From Desulfuromusa sp. (GTDB lineage: Bacteria; Desulfobacterota; Desulfuromonadia; Desulfuromonadales; Geopsychrobacteraceae): a stretch of DNA of 12,120 nt. Shown here one piece after another: positions 1-6,892 of this stretch. Position numbers and translations under genes: made by a program. Each line of letters starts with the position of its first letter. Position 1 is the first letter of the stretch. The notes beneath the pieces were generated by a model. It had not been told where the DNA came from and made no database searches. It worked only from the letters and a program-made list of their open reading frames with translations. The stretch spans positions 1-12,120 of the forward strand of contig JAOZOH010000085.1 in assembly GCA_029933365.1 (NCBI GenBank), written 5' to 3'.

Positions 1-2
1 AG

Positions 3-758
3 AATCATGCCCTGATCGGCACCACTGATGAACCCGCAGAGGTCACCGAACATCCACAACCTCTTGAATCAGAAATTGATTACCTGCTGCGTCATGTCAC
101 CCGTTATTTTAATCTGCAAGTTAGTAGATCGGATGTTAAAGCGGTCTGGTCAGGATTGCGGCCACTGGTTTCTGATCCCAAGGCTGCCGATACTGCCAAG
201 TTAGCCCGTGACCATGTCATTGAAGACAGTAAAGACGGCTTGTTGTCTATCGCTGGGGGCAAATGGACATCCTACCGCAAAATGGCTCTGGATACCGTGG
301 ATCATGCGTTGAAACTGTTCAAACTATCCGCCCCGAAACCAACTTGCCAGACCGAACAATTGCCAGTTCTTGGCAGTGCCAACTATAACGAAAAAGGCGA
401 TCTGGAATTGAGTGATAAATATGGCTTTGAGCCGGATATTGCTGCGTATCTAAATCGGACCTATGGTGATCAGGCGGAACAGGTCGCTAAACTAGCGAAA
501 GCAGGCTACGCCGCACGCCTGGTGGAAAACCACCCAGTTCTCGAAGCGGAAATTTTGTATGCCGCACGCTATGAACTTGCTGAACGGGTCATCGACGTTC
601 TGGCTCGGCGCACCCCGTTAGCTCTGCTGGACACTGAAGCCGCTAAGCAGGCGGCACCAAGAGTGCTGGAAATTATGGCGGAAGAATTGGGCTGGGATGA
701 GCAACGTTGTGACGAAGAAAAACAGCTGGTTGAAAAGCGCCTGAACGAAGCACTGTAA
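3..758 (+). CDS. glpD: Aerobic-type glycerol-3-phosphate dehydrogenase GlpD, C-terminal part (5' end outside window)
   Basis: This flavoprotein oxidises sn-glycerol-3-phosphate to dihydroxyacetone phosphate and passes the electrons to the quinone pool at the inner membrane. The reading frame is open from the first bases of the window and about 251 residues are visible, roughly the second half of the family length. Seen in order are the LIGTTDEP stretch, the SGLRPLVSDP motif and the GGKWTSYRKMA motif, all typical of the FAD-binding oxidoreductase domain of GlpD. They are followed by the helical C-terminal DAO_C-type domain (EILYAARYELAERVIDVLARR). The gene ends at a TAA, and a hairpin lies 10 bp beyond. 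GlpA, the anaerobic paralogue, is the alternative, but the tail without a cysteine-rich extension favours GlpD. The identification is firm; only the N-terminus is missing. Confidence 0.93.
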   Translation, partial: NHALIGTTDEPAEVTEHPQPLESEIDYLLRHVTRYFNLQVSRSDVKAVWSGLRPLVSDPKAADTAKLARDHVIEDSKDGLLSIAGGKWTSYRKMALDTVDHALKLFKLSAPKPTCQTEQLPVLGSANYNEKGDLELSDKYGFEPDIAAYLNRTYGDQAEQVAKLAKAGYAARLVENHPVLEAEILYAARYELAERVIDVLARRTPLALLDTEAAKQAAPRVLEIMAEELGWDEQRCDEEKQLVEKRLNEAL

Positions 759-768
759 AATGGAGACC

Positions 769-800
769 AAGCCCCCTGAACTAATCGGCTCAGGGGGCTT
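769..800. terminator. Hairpin terminator between convergent glpD and hsp20
   Basis: A perfect 11-bp stem (AAGCCCCCTGA at 769-779 paired with TCAGGGGGCTT at 790-800) encloses a 10-nt loop. It sits between the glpD stop at 758 and the hsp20 stop at 807, so it can serve both strands. There is no long T run on either side, which makes it a weaker intrinsic terminator than its GC-rich stem suggests. Confidence 0.7.
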
Positions 801-806
801 GTCACC

Positions 807-1199
807 TTAGAGTTTAATCTCTATTTTCTTTGGTTTTGCCGATTCCGCCTTGGGAATTTTGAGGGTCAACACCCCATTTTTCAGTTCAGCATGACTTTTA
901 TCGGCATCAATGTGTTCTGTCAGCCTGAACTGACGATAATAGTTTGCCGGTGAAAACTCCCGCAGAATCTGCCGACCCTGGCTTTCCATATGAACGTCAC
1001 CGTTGATGGTTAACACCCCTTTTTCCAGATTGATATCCAACCCCTTTTTATCAACGCCCGGCATATCAGCAATTAAAGTTAACTCTTCCTCCGATTCAAG
1101 AATATCAACAGCAGGAAAAAGTACCCTTCCGCTGGTACGTGTTTCTTCACGGTGTGCCGGAGAGGTGTCTTCTCGTTTTGCAATATTTTGTGTTGCCAT
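807..1199 (-). CDS. Small heat-shock protein, Hsp20/alpha-crystallin family (second gene of leftward pair)
   Basis: This is a 130-residue ATP-independent holdase that binds unfolding proteins in the cytoplasm and hands them to DnaK-type machines. The alpha-crystallin domain runs from about residue 28 (PAVDILESEEELTLIADMPG) to about 115 and ends in the family hallmark A-x-L-x-N-G-V-L followed by IPK. A C-terminal I-E-I motif at residues 126-128 is the IXI anchor used for oligomer assembly. The N-terminal arm is short, polar and probably disordered. The start is supported by AGGAGG at 1208-1213, eight bases upstream of the ATG. It lies 52 bp downstream of the first small heat-shock gene on the same strand, with no promoter seen in the gap, so the two are probably one transcript. 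Confidence 0.93.
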   Translation of the reverse strand: MATQNIAKREDTSPAHREETRTSGRVLFPAVDILESEEELTLIADMPGVDKKGLDINLEKGVLTINGDVHMESQGRQILREFSPANYYRQFRLTEHIDADKSHAELKNGVLTLKIPKAESAKPKKIEIKL

Positions 1200-1251
1200 A
1201 ATCCAATCCTCCTATCTCTTTCAGGTTAGAAACATACTTTTTTGTTGCCAG

Positions 1252-1695
1252 CTATTTTGCCTGAACAGATATTTTCTTAGGCTGCTCATTCGGTGGTTTA
1301 AGAAGAGTGATCAGCAGGATACCGTTTTGATACTTGGCATCAACCTTTGAACTGTCAACCGAATCCGGAAGCTCAATTGTCCGCATAAATTTCCCTGTCC
1401 CACGCTCGCGACGATGCCAGGTCAACTCTGAATTGTCGGTTTCTTTTCTTTCGCCACTCAACGTTAAAGTTCCCTGCAACAGATTCAAATCAAGGTCTTT
1501 TGGATCAATCCCCGGCACCAGAGCTCCTATGTAATAACTAGTATCATCCTCGCTCAGATTAATCCTTGGATAGTCCCCGGTGCTGATCCCCGGCAAAAAC
1601 GCTGGAGATAGCAGGTTTCCACCCACTCCTCTAAATGCATGATCAATTTCCCTACGCAACATATCCATCTCTTGAAACAGATCTAATCCAGCCAT
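1252..1695 (-). CDS. Small heat-shock protein, Hsp20/alpha-crystallin family (first gene of leftward pair)
   Basis: This is a 147-residue Hsp20 holdase. The N-terminal arm (FQEMDMLRREIDHAFRG) resembles the helix found in many class A bacterial Hsp20 proteins. The alpha-crystallin domain spans about residues 42-132 and includes PGIDPKDLDLNL, the ERGTGKFMRTIELP strand and the signature A-K-Y-Q-N-G-I-L. An I-S-V triplet at residues 142-144 is the C-terminal IXI-type anchor. AGGAGG at 1701-1706 stands five bases upstream of the ATG and fixes the start. It is the promoter-proximal gene of the leftward pair and faces a sigma-54-like element at 1751-1766. Together with the shorter downstream paralogue it could form hetero-oligomers, as IbpA and IbpB do in E. 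coli; that is inference. Confidence 0.94.
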   Translation of the reverse strand: MAGLDLFQEMDMLRREIDHAFRGVGGNLLSPAFLPGISTGDYPRINLSEDDTSYYIGALVPGIDPKDLDLNLLQGTLTLSGERKETDNSELTWHRRERGTGKFMRTIELPDSVDSSKVDAKYQNGILLITLLKPPNEQPKKISVQAK

Positions 1696-1750
1696 TTTTT
1701 CCTCCTTTAAGATAATTTATCCACATTTGTGTGGTTGTGCCTCCTCATAT

Positions 1751-1766
1751 ATCAAGACTCATGCCA
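1751..1766 (-). promoter_or_regulatory. Sigma-54-like -24/-12 promoter for the leftward hsp20 pair
   Basis: Read on the minus strand the site is TGGCATGAGTCTTGAT. It matches the consensus TGGCACGRNNNTTGCW except for T in place of the final C of TGGCAC and A in place of C in the -12 GC. The GG (1764-1765) and the -12 G (1753) are separated by exactly 10 bases, as sigma-54 requires. A start about 12 bases downstream, near 1741, would give a leader of about 46 nt before the ATG at 1695. The rightward dnaK promoter carries the same TGGCAT and the same 12-mer TCTTGATATATG. The GA in place of GC is the main weakness. Confidence 0.55.
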
Positions 1767-1846
1767 GACCAAAATTACTTTTAACAATTTTTTTTATATA
1801 TAATTTTAGTCAGTTAGAACAACCTCCCGAAAGAGCTGTAAAAAAG

Positions 1847-1899
1847 TGTCGCTCTTTTCTGTCGCAAGCGACAACCTGCGACACTTGCAACGACGTCGC
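1847..1899. promoter_or_regulatory. Cluster of GTCGC/GCGAC repeats, candidate shared enhancer
   Basis: Five copies of the pentamer GTCGC lie within 53 bp: direct at 1848-1852, 1861-1865 and 1895-1899, inverted at 1868-1872 and 1878-1882. The central pair forms TGTCGCAAGCGACA (1860-1873), a 6-bp inverted repeat around AA. The outer TGTCGC (1847-1852) pairs with GCGACA (1878-1883), giving a nested arrangement. The cluster lies about 105 bp upstream of the inferred dnaK start and about 125 bp upstream of the inferred hsp20 start, which is typical enhancer distance for a sigma-54 activator. No known regulator is assigned. Confidence 0.5.
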
Positions 1900-1947
1900 A
1901 GCCTCCTCACATTGTGTACACCCCCCCATATTCAGGCAATTTCTGTT

Positions 1948-1963
1948 TGGCATACCTCTTGAT
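1948..1963 (+). promoter_or_regulatory. Sigma-54-like -24/-12 promoter for dnaK-hsp20
   Basis: The site is TGGCATACCTCTTGAT. TGGCA and TTG match the sigma-54 consensus, with exactly 10 bases between GG (1949-1950) and the -12 G (1961). Departures are T for C at the end of TGGCAC, A and C for the next GR, and A for C in the -12 GC. It continues into the 12-mer TCTTGATATATG (1957-1968), found identically in the opposite promoter. A start near 1974 would leave a leader of about 46 nt before the ATG at 2020, matching the other side. An AGGAG follows at 2006-2010. Confidence 0.5.
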
Positions 1964-2019
1964 ATATGTGAACGCTGTGCAAGCTAAAAAATAAATTAAC
2001 GCAAAAGGAGAAAATGATT

Positions 2020-3939
2020 ATGGACAAAATAATTGGTATTGACTTGGGAACAACTAACTCATGTGTTTCGATTCTCGAAGGAGGAAAACCTAAAGTCATT
2101 GAGAACAGCGAAGGGGGGAGAACCACCCCCTCAATTGTCGCCTACTCAACTGACAATGAAGTGCTGGTCGGGCAGACTGCCAAACGGCAGGCGGTAACCA
2201 ACCCGGAAAATACTCTGTTTGCTATTAAACGGCTGATCGGGCGGCGTTATGATGATCAGATGGTGGCAAAAGACAAGGGGATGGTGCCGTACAAAATTAT
2301 TAAAGCAAAAAATGGTGATGCCTGGATTGAAGCGGGAGGTAAGAAATTATCACCACAGGAGGTATCAGCAAAAATTCTACAAAAAATGAAAAAGACTGCA
2401 GAGGATTATCTCGGTGAACCGGTCAAAGAAGCGGTTATTACCGTTCCTGCTTACTTTAATGATTCACAGCGGCAAGCGACCAAAGATGCCGGAAAAATTG
2501 CCGGGCTGGAAGTGAAACGGATCATCAACGAACCAACCGCCGCGGCTCTCGCCTACGGGCTGGATAAAAAGGGCGACCACAAGGTTGCAGTATACGACCT
2601 TGGCGGTGGAACCTTTGATGTCTCGATCATTGAAATAGTTGATGTTGATGGAGAACGGCAGTTTGAGGTTCTGGCCACCAACGGTGATACATTCCTCGGT
2701 GGAGAAGATTTCGATACCCGGTTGATCGAATACATCAGCGATGAATTCAAGAAGGAGCAGGGGATTGATCTGCGTGGCGATCAAATGGCTTTGCAACGCC
2801 TTAAAGAAGCCGCAGAGAAAGCGAAGATTGAATTATCTACAACTGAGCAGACCGACATCAATCTTCCCTTTATTACGGCTGATGCCAGCGGGCCAAAACA
2901 TCTGAATATGAAAATCAGCCGGGCGCGCTTTGAGTCGCTGGTAGAAAAACTGGTTGAGCAGACAATCGATCCATGTAAACAAGCACTTAAAGATGCAGGG
3001 TTGAAAGCTGCAGAGATTGATAATGTGATCCTGGTCGGTGGACAAACACGGATGCCGCTGGTGCAGCAAAAAGTAAAAGAGTTCTTTGGTAGCGAGCCCA
3101 GGAAAGATGTCAATCCTGATGAAGCGGTCGCTGTTGGTGCGGCAATTCAAGCCGGGGTTCTCGGTGGTCATGTCGATGATGTGCTACTTCTAGACGTAAC
3201 CCCTCTATCACTTGGCATTGAGACCCTCGGTGGTGTCATGACCAAGTTGATTGAGAAAAATACCACTATTCCGGCACAAGCAAGCCAGGTGTTCTCAACT
3301 GCTGAAGACAATCAGGCAGCGGTCACCGTCCATGTTTTACAGGGTGAACGAGAGCAGGCAAGCTTAAATAAATCGCTCGGACAGTTCAACCTGGAAGGGA
3401 TTAATCCGGCACCGCGGGGAATTCCACAAATTGAGGTCAAGTTTGATATTGATGCCAACGGTATTCTCAATGTCTCGGCAAAAGACAATGTCACTGGCAA
3501 AGAGCAATCCGTAGTGATTAAGGCATCAAGTGGCCTGAGTGAACAGGAAGTTAAACGGATGGTGAAAGAAGCTGAAGTTCATGCTGAGGAAGACCGGAAA
3601 TTCCACAAACTGGTCACTGCCCGTAATCAGGCAGAAGCTCTGCTGCACACCACCAACAAAACACTGGAGGAACAGGGCAGACAGATTTCGGCCAGTGACA
3701 GAAATATGATCGAAGCAATAAGAGATCAACTGGAGACAGCCGTCAAAGGTGAAAATATTGTCGAAATTGAAGCTAAAAGCAAAGAGTTGAGTGAAGCTGC
3801 GGCACAATTAGCCAACTATCAGCAACAGGCACAACAGGGGGCATCCGGATCGGCCGCCGGAGCTGCAGGACATGATGACGATGAGGTTATTGATGCTGAG
3901 TTTGAAGATGTCCCGCATGACCAGAATCACGCCGCCTGA
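2020..3939 (+). CDS. dnaK: Chaperone protein DnaK (Hsp70), orphan copy
   Basis: This is the ATP-driven Hsp70 chaperone, 639 residues and full length. The nucleotide-binding domain covers about residues 1-385, with the first phosphate loop [12 protein letters not shown], the [15 protein letters not shown] motif, the phosphate-2 motif [12 protein letters not shown] and the adenosine motif [10 protein letters not shown]. The hydrophobic linker [12 protein letters not shown] begins near residue 388. The substrate-binding sheet and helical lid follow, then a Q/A/G-rich flexible tail and the conserved [10 protein letters not shown] end with a short extra PHDQNHAA. Two in-frame ATGs exist, at 2014 and 2020. 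The second is preferred because AGGAG at 2006-2010 is only three bases from the first but nine from the second, and [10 protein letters not shown] matches the usual family start. No grpE, dnaJ or hrcA is adjacent, so this may be a second copy that uses co-chaperones from another locus. It is probably co-transcribed with the hsp20 downstream. Confidence 0.97.
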   Translation: MDKIIGIDLGTTNSCVSILEGGKPKVIENSEGGRTTPSIVAYSTDNEVLVGQTAKRQAVTNPENTLFAIKRLIGRRYDDQMVAKDKGMVPYKIIKAKNGDAWIEAGGKKLSPQEVSAKILQKMKKTAEDYLGEPVKEAVITVPAYFNDSQRQATKDAGKIAGLEVKRIINEPTAAALAYGLDKKGDHKVAVYDLGGGTFDVSIIEIVDVDGERQFEVLATNGDTFLGGEDFDTRLIEYISDEFKKEQGIDLRGDQMALQRLKEAAEKAKIELSTTEQTDINLPFITADASGPKHLNMKISRARFESLVEKLVEQTIDPCKQALKDAGLKAAEIDNVILVGGQTRMPLVQQKVKEFFGSEPRKDVNPDEAVAVGAAIQAGVLGGHVDDVLLLDVTPLSLGIETLGGVMTKLIEKNTTIPAQASQVFSTAEDNQAAVTVHVLQGEREQASLNKSLGQFNLEGINPAPRGIPQIEVKFDIDANGILNVSAKDNVTGKEQSVVIKASSGLSEQEVKRMVKEAEVHAEEDRKFHKLVTARNQAEALLHTTNKTLEEQGRQISASDRNMIEAIRDQLETAVKGENIVEIEAKSKELSEAAAQLANYQQQAQQGASGSAAGAAGHDDDEVIDAEFEDVPHDQNHAA

Positions 3940-3957
3940 TAAAAATATCCGGGAACT

Positions 3958-4000
3958 GCCGGTAACCACTGCATTCAGACCTGATGCTCGGGATACCGGC
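3958..4000 (+). repeat. Inverted repeat in the dnaK-hsp20 spacer
   Basis: GCCGGTAACC (3958-3967) and GGATACCGGC (3991-4000) form a 7-bp GC-rich stem, then one mismatch and two more pairs, around a 23-nt loop. It lies in the 115-bp gap between dnaK and the third hsp20 and has no T run. An mRNA stabilising or processing hairpin is more likely than a terminator. I saw no promoter in this gap. Confidence 0.4.
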
Positions 4001-4054
4001 ACCCCGGAGAGAAACAGTTAAAACTAATAAATAAAAAGAAGGGAGGATTAACAA

Positions 4055-4561
4055 ATGGCAACTTGGCAACAGTTACGTGAAGGGGTTGGCCGCGCATGGG
4101 ATTCCCTCGTTGACGGCTGGCATCAACTCCATGAACGCGCCTCAGGAGCAATGACACGTTTTGTCCCCGGCGCCAGCAAAATGTATCCGACAGAACGGGA
4201 GCAACAGGAGATGATCCATCGCAACTCAGGATGGGGGGTTCTTGCGGCTGAAGTTTTTGATGATGACAAAAAAGTTGTTGTCCGATTAGAGGCTCCGGGA
4301 CTGGAAGCCGATGAGATAGACCTGCAGGTCATTAACAACATGCTGGTCATCCGCGGTGAGAAATCGCTACAACAGGAACACAACGATGGTCGCTACCACA
4401 TTATCGAATGTGCCTACGGCAGCTTCGAACGGGCGATTCCACTCCCGGCTGAAGTTGAGTCAGAACAGACGAAAGCCAGTTACAAACGGGGAATTCTAAG
4501 GGTTGAGTTACCAAAGATCAAAGGTCATAAGCAGCAGAAAATAAAAGTGGCTGCTGGGTAA
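4055..4561 (+). CDS. Small heat-shock protein, Hsp20 family with extended Trp-containing N-terminus
   Basis: This 168-residue Hsp20 holdase differs in build from the two leftward copies. The N-terminal 60 residues contain an amphipathic, tryptophan-bearing helix (WQQLREGVGRAWDSLVDGWHQL) and the stretch ALTRF-like AMTRFVPG. The alpha-crystallin domain follows at about residues 64-155 (AAEVFDDDKKVVVRLEAPGL, then AYGSFERAIPLP) and closes with the signature A-S-Y-K-R-G-I-L. I-K-V at residues 163-165 is the C-terminal anchor motif. GGGAGG at 4041-4046, eight bases before the ATG, sets the start. It follows dnaK on the same strand after 115 bp, so holdase and refolding ATPase are probably expressed together. 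The distinct N-terminus suggests different substrate or membrane preference; that is inference. Confidence 0.93.
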   Translation: MATWQQLREGVGRAWDSLVDGWHQLHERASGAMTRFVPGASKMYPTEREQQEMIHRNSGWGVLAAEVFDDDKKVVVRLEAPGLEADEIDLQVINNMLVIRGEKSLQQEHNDGRYHIIECAYGSFERAIPLPAEVESEQTKASYKRGILRVELPKIKGHKQQKIKVAAG

Positions 4562-4592
4562 GAAAAATTTATATGTCCCCAGCTGTAGCAGC

Positions 4593-4650
4593 CTTATATT
4601 AATCTGACAGGTGCCCAACTAAAACTGGAACCTGTCAGATTAACTATAAG
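4593..4650 (+). repeat. Long inverted repeat downstream of the dnaK-hsp20 operon
   Basis: A perfect 14-bp stem (TTAATCTGACAGGT at 4599-4612 with ACCTGTCAGATTAA at 4630-4643) is extended by six further pairs (CTTATA at 4593-4598 with TATAAG at 4645-4650) across one bulged C at 4644. The loop is 17 nt. No T run follows, so it is not a classical terminator. It is the first of three hairpins in the 301-bp gene-free stretch 4562-4862; otherwise that stretch shows no gene. Confidence 0.7.
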
Positions 4651-4699
4651 ATAATCCGTTGGGATGCAAACAAATGACTAAGTATCGATGTTTTTATTG

Positions 4700-4738
4700 A
4701 GATGGCTCGACTTTTGACAACAGTCAAATCAACCATCT
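4700..4738 (+). repeat. Small two-part hairpin in the hsp20-ssb intergenic region
   Basis: AGATGG (4700-4705) pairs with CCATCT (4733-4738), and inside it TTTGAC (4713-4718) pairs with GTCAAA (4723-4728) around an AACA loop. The arrangement is an interrupted hairpin of 39 nt. Its role is unknown. The arms are short enough that chance cannot be excluded. Confidence 0.35.
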
Positions 4739-4788
4739 GTTCCATGACAACGTACTTGCTCTACAATTCAAGAACTAAATGTACATAA

Positions 4789-4836
4789 CAATTAAGCCCG
4801 CCGGATAGTGTATCTCCGGTGGGCTTAATTGTTTTT
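4789..4836. terminator. Bidirectional intrinsic terminator between hsp20 and ssb
   Basis: A 17-bp stem with one G-T wobble (4789-4805 with 4815-4831, core AAGCCCGCCGGA) has a 9-nt loop and is followed on the plus strand by TTTTT (4832-4836). It lies 27 bp beyond the ssb stop on the other strand, so it can end both the dnaK-hsp20 transcript and the ssb transcript. Confidence 0.88.
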
Positions 4837-4862
4837 GAACTGATAAATAACTACGCTAGAAA

Positions 4863-5369
4863 TTAGAAAGGAATCTCATCATCAGGATTAAATACCGGTT
4901 CTTCAAAACCGCCACCTTGCTGCTGGCCGGTATTACTCTGCTGGGCATTCTGATTCTGACCTCCTTGATTATAGCTTTGGCCACCCTGACTTTGATTCTG
5001 TCCACCGGCGTAGCCGCTTCCGCCACCTTGCTGGTTATCATCACGGCTACCCAGCATCTGCATTTCGTTCACAACAACTTCGGAGATATAACGCTTGTTG
5101 CCATCACGATCATCGTAAGAACGGTTCTGGATTTTCCCCTCAATATAAATTTGTTTCCCTTTGTGAAGGTACTTGCCACAAATTTCAGCCAGTTGTCGCC
5201 AGGCGACGATATTATGCCACTCAGTTTTGGTCTGTTTGTTGCCATCACGATCTTTGTAACGCTCAGTTGTTGCCAGAGAAAACGTTACTACAGCCGTACC
5301 AGATGGGGTGTAGCGCAACTCAGGATCCTTCCCAAGATTTCCGACCAGAATAACTTTATTAACTGACAT
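4863..5369 (-). CDS. ssb: Single-stranded DNA-binding protein SSB
   Basis: SSB coats single-stranded DNA as a homotetramer during replication, recombination and repair, and recruits partner enzymes through its C-terminal tip. The 168-residue protein has the N-terminal OB fold at about residues 1-107 (MSVNKVILVGNLGKDPELRYTP, then TEWHNIVAWRQLAEICGKYL, then GKIQNRSYDDRDGNKRY). A Gly/Gln/Asn-rich flexible linker covers about residues 113-154, and the conserved acidic tip DDEIPF ends the protein. AGGAGG at 5375-5380, five bases upstream of the ATG, sets the start. The low-complexity linker produces long but meaningless open frames on the opposite strand. The gene appears monocistronic, with its own promoter upstream and a strong shared terminator downstream. 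Confidence 0.97.
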   Translation of the reverse strand: MSVNKVILVGNLGKDPELRYTPSGTAVVTFSLATTERYKDRDGNKQTKTEWHNIVAWRQLAEICGKYLHKGKQIYIEGKIQNRSYDDRDGNKRYISEVVVNEMQMLGSRDDNQQGGGSGYAGGQNQSQGGQSYNQGGQNQNAQQSNTGQQQGGGFEEPVFNPDDEIPF

Positions 5370-5385
5370 ACGTGCCTCCTATAAA

Positions 5386-5415
5386 TAAATATGCGATATA
5401 AATTGATACTGTCAA
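5386..5415 (-). promoter_or_regulatory. Probable sigma-70 promoter of ssb
   Basis: On the minus strand TTGACA (5410-5415) is followed after 18 bases by TATTTA (5386-5391). The start would fall only a few bases before the AGGAGG ribosome binding site, giving a very short leader. The -10 box is imperfect and the spacer one base long, so this is a moderate call. Confidence 0.45.
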
Positions 5416-5438
5416 TGAAGTGAGTTGATCTCCACATA

Positions 5439-5482
5439 CTACATAGATAGGAGCAAAACAAAAAGGCAATTCTACATAGATA
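5439..5482. repeat. Short direct repeat upstream of ssb
   Basis: The 11-mer CTACATAGATA occurs at 5439-5449 and again at 5472-5482, 33 bp apart start to start (three helical turns). It lies 25-65 bp upstream of the ssb -35 box, so an activator or repressor site is possible. The region is AT-rich and chance is also possible. Confidence 0.3.
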
Positions 5483-5521
5483 TTTGAGTTAAAGCGCACC
5501 GATCAACACAAATCAACCTGT

Positions 5522-6688
5522 CTATGCACCATCTGTGGTGTGGGTAAACCGGGTTAACAGAAATGCCATCGGAATTGTCCCCAGGGCAAACAGGACACAG
5601 AGCTGATAAGTACGCTCCAAACCGATCCAGTCACCCATAAATCCCAGTGCAAACACCAGCAGCGAACTGACCCCGAAGTTGATAAACATATACATGCTGT
5701 TCATAAAAGTCGGCATGTTTGAATCGGTATCTTGAAAGGTTGCCATAAGAACCGGCCCGGAAGCGAATAAAAACAGCCCGAGGATTGCTAAAAGAACAAT
5801 ATTCTGGGTGAAAATAAACAGTGCCATCGCACCAACAGAACCGATACTGGAAATAATCAGCGTATTCCTGCGCCCAATCTTATCGGAAATATTTCCTGCA
5901 CAGAATGTCCCGATAACCCCAAAAAATTGGAGAACTGACAATGAAACTCCTGCGAGCCAAAGCGATCCCCCCTGGCCGGTTAAATATACCGGAAGATAGA
6001 GAGTCAATGCACTTTTCATGGCTGATTGAAAACAGAGAAAAGCTGCAATCACCACAAAGAATGGCCAGTAGCGGTGCAACAACTTGCGGGTATCCCCTTT
6101 TTCCTTAGGCTTCTGCACACTCCGGTTCACATCCAGATTTTTTAGCTTTACGTACAACACCAGCGAAGCAACAATCCCCAGAGGGATCAATCGGTAGATC
6201 CCTTCCAATCCCCAGAGTGACACTGCCGAAATAACCAGCAATGGCCCAAGAGTTCGGGCCAGCTCCCCCCCCACCATAAAGAAACTCATTCCCAACCCAA
6301 CTTTATTTCCAGAAGCCTCTTTCACGATCACCGGAGACGGAACATGAAACAGAGCCGCGGAGATACCGGAGACAAACAGCAGGATAAACAGCATCGTAAA
6401 TGAATTTGCCAGGCCCACCAGACCCATACTGATCGCCGTTATCGCCGGAGTCAGAATGACAAAATATTTGATCCCGGTTTTTTCTGCCATCAACCCCAGC
6501 AAGGGATTGAACAGGGCAGGAATCCGCCTGATAATATCGAGAAAAGCCGCCATGGATAGTGACATTCCCAACTTATCAATCAGCAATGGCAACAACGGTG
6601 CTAAAAATGCGGAGAAAGTATCGTGGGCAAGATGGGCAAGGGATAAAATAATAACTTCTGATTTTTTAAATGTTGTGTCCTGTTTCAC
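5522..6688 (-). CDS. MFS transporter, fosmidomycin-resistance (Fsr)-like
   Basis: This is a 388-residue inner-membrane major facilitator protein with about 12 hydrophobic segments in two halves, split by a polar loop (LKNLDVNRSVQKPKEKGDTRKLLHRY) near residues 183-208. The stretch FHVPSPVIVKEASGNK followed by GLGMSFFMVGGELARTLGPL matches the pattern of the Fsr branch, whose E. coli member exports fosmidomycin. GNISDKIGRRNTL is the second-half copy of the MFS loop motif. The start is a GTG at 6686-6688, with AGGA six bases upstream; no better in-frame start was found. The natural substrate cannot be read from sequence. It lies 152 bp upstream of ssb on the same strand, but ssb has its own promoter. 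It diverges from the glutathione S-transferase gene across 204 bp. Confidence 0.85.
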   Translation of the reverse strand: MKQDTTFKKSEVIILSLAHLAHDTFSAFLAPLLPLLIDKLGMSLSMAAFLDIIRRIPALFNPLLGLMAEKTGIKYFVILTPAITAISMGLVGLANSFTMLFILLFVSGISAALFHVPSPVIVKEASGNKVGLGMSFFMVGGELARTLGPLLVISAVSLWGLEGIYRLIPLGIVASLVLYVKLKNLDVNRSVQKPKEKGDTRKLLHRYWPFFVVIAAFLCFQSAMKSALTLYLPVYLTGQGGSLWLAGVSLSVLQFFGVIGTFCAGNISDKIGRRNTLIISSIGSVGAMALFIFTQNIVLLAILGLFLFASGPVLMATFQDTDSNMPTFMNSMYMFINFGVSSLLVFALGFMGDWIGLERTYQLCVLFALGTIPMAFLLTRFTHTTDGA

Positions 6689-6892
6689 CTGTTTTCCTGT
6701 TCTGCGTTGTGGTTATTTTACAATGCGATCGAATAGCGCTATACATACATTTCTGCCGTAGCATAAATCAACATCATTCCTTGACCAATCAGATAAATAT
6801 TGAAAAATTGACTAGATATTGTCTTCAAATCTCAGAATCGGGTATTTTGGAGAGTGAATTCCCCATCACACAAGTAATAGGAAGGTCTGGAA

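Noticed and set aside
1921..1932. CCCCCCCATATT resembling the sigma-32 -10 box CCCCATNT
   Set aside because: No CTTGAA-like -35 box lies 13-17 bases upstream; the nearest CTTGCA (1884) is 34 bases away. It cannot be excluded as a secondary promoter.
1727..1987. Open frame of 86 codons in the hsp20-dnaK intergenic region
   Set aside because: It has no ribosome binding site, its composition is not protein-like (the GTCGC repeats give cysteine- and serine-rich text), and it overlaps both promoter elements.
1696..2013. CIRCE element (TTAGCACTC-N9-GAGTGCTAA) or HspR HAIR site
   Set aside because: I looked for both on either strand of the divergent region and found no match.
4917..5366. 149-codon open frame opposite ssb
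   Set aside because: It is the antisense shadow of SSB; its length comes from the low-complexity linker and OB-fold codon pattern, and it has no ribosome binding site.
5527..5540. CACCATCTGTGGTG hairpin at the 3' end of the MFS gene
   Set aside because: The stem is only 5 bp, overlaps the coding end and lacks a T run, so it is too weak to call a terminator.
6770..6892. TTGACC/TTGACT boxes upstream of the glutathione S-transferase
   Set aside because: Neither has an acceptable -10 box at 16-18 bases, so no promoter is called although one must exist in this 204-bp divergent region.
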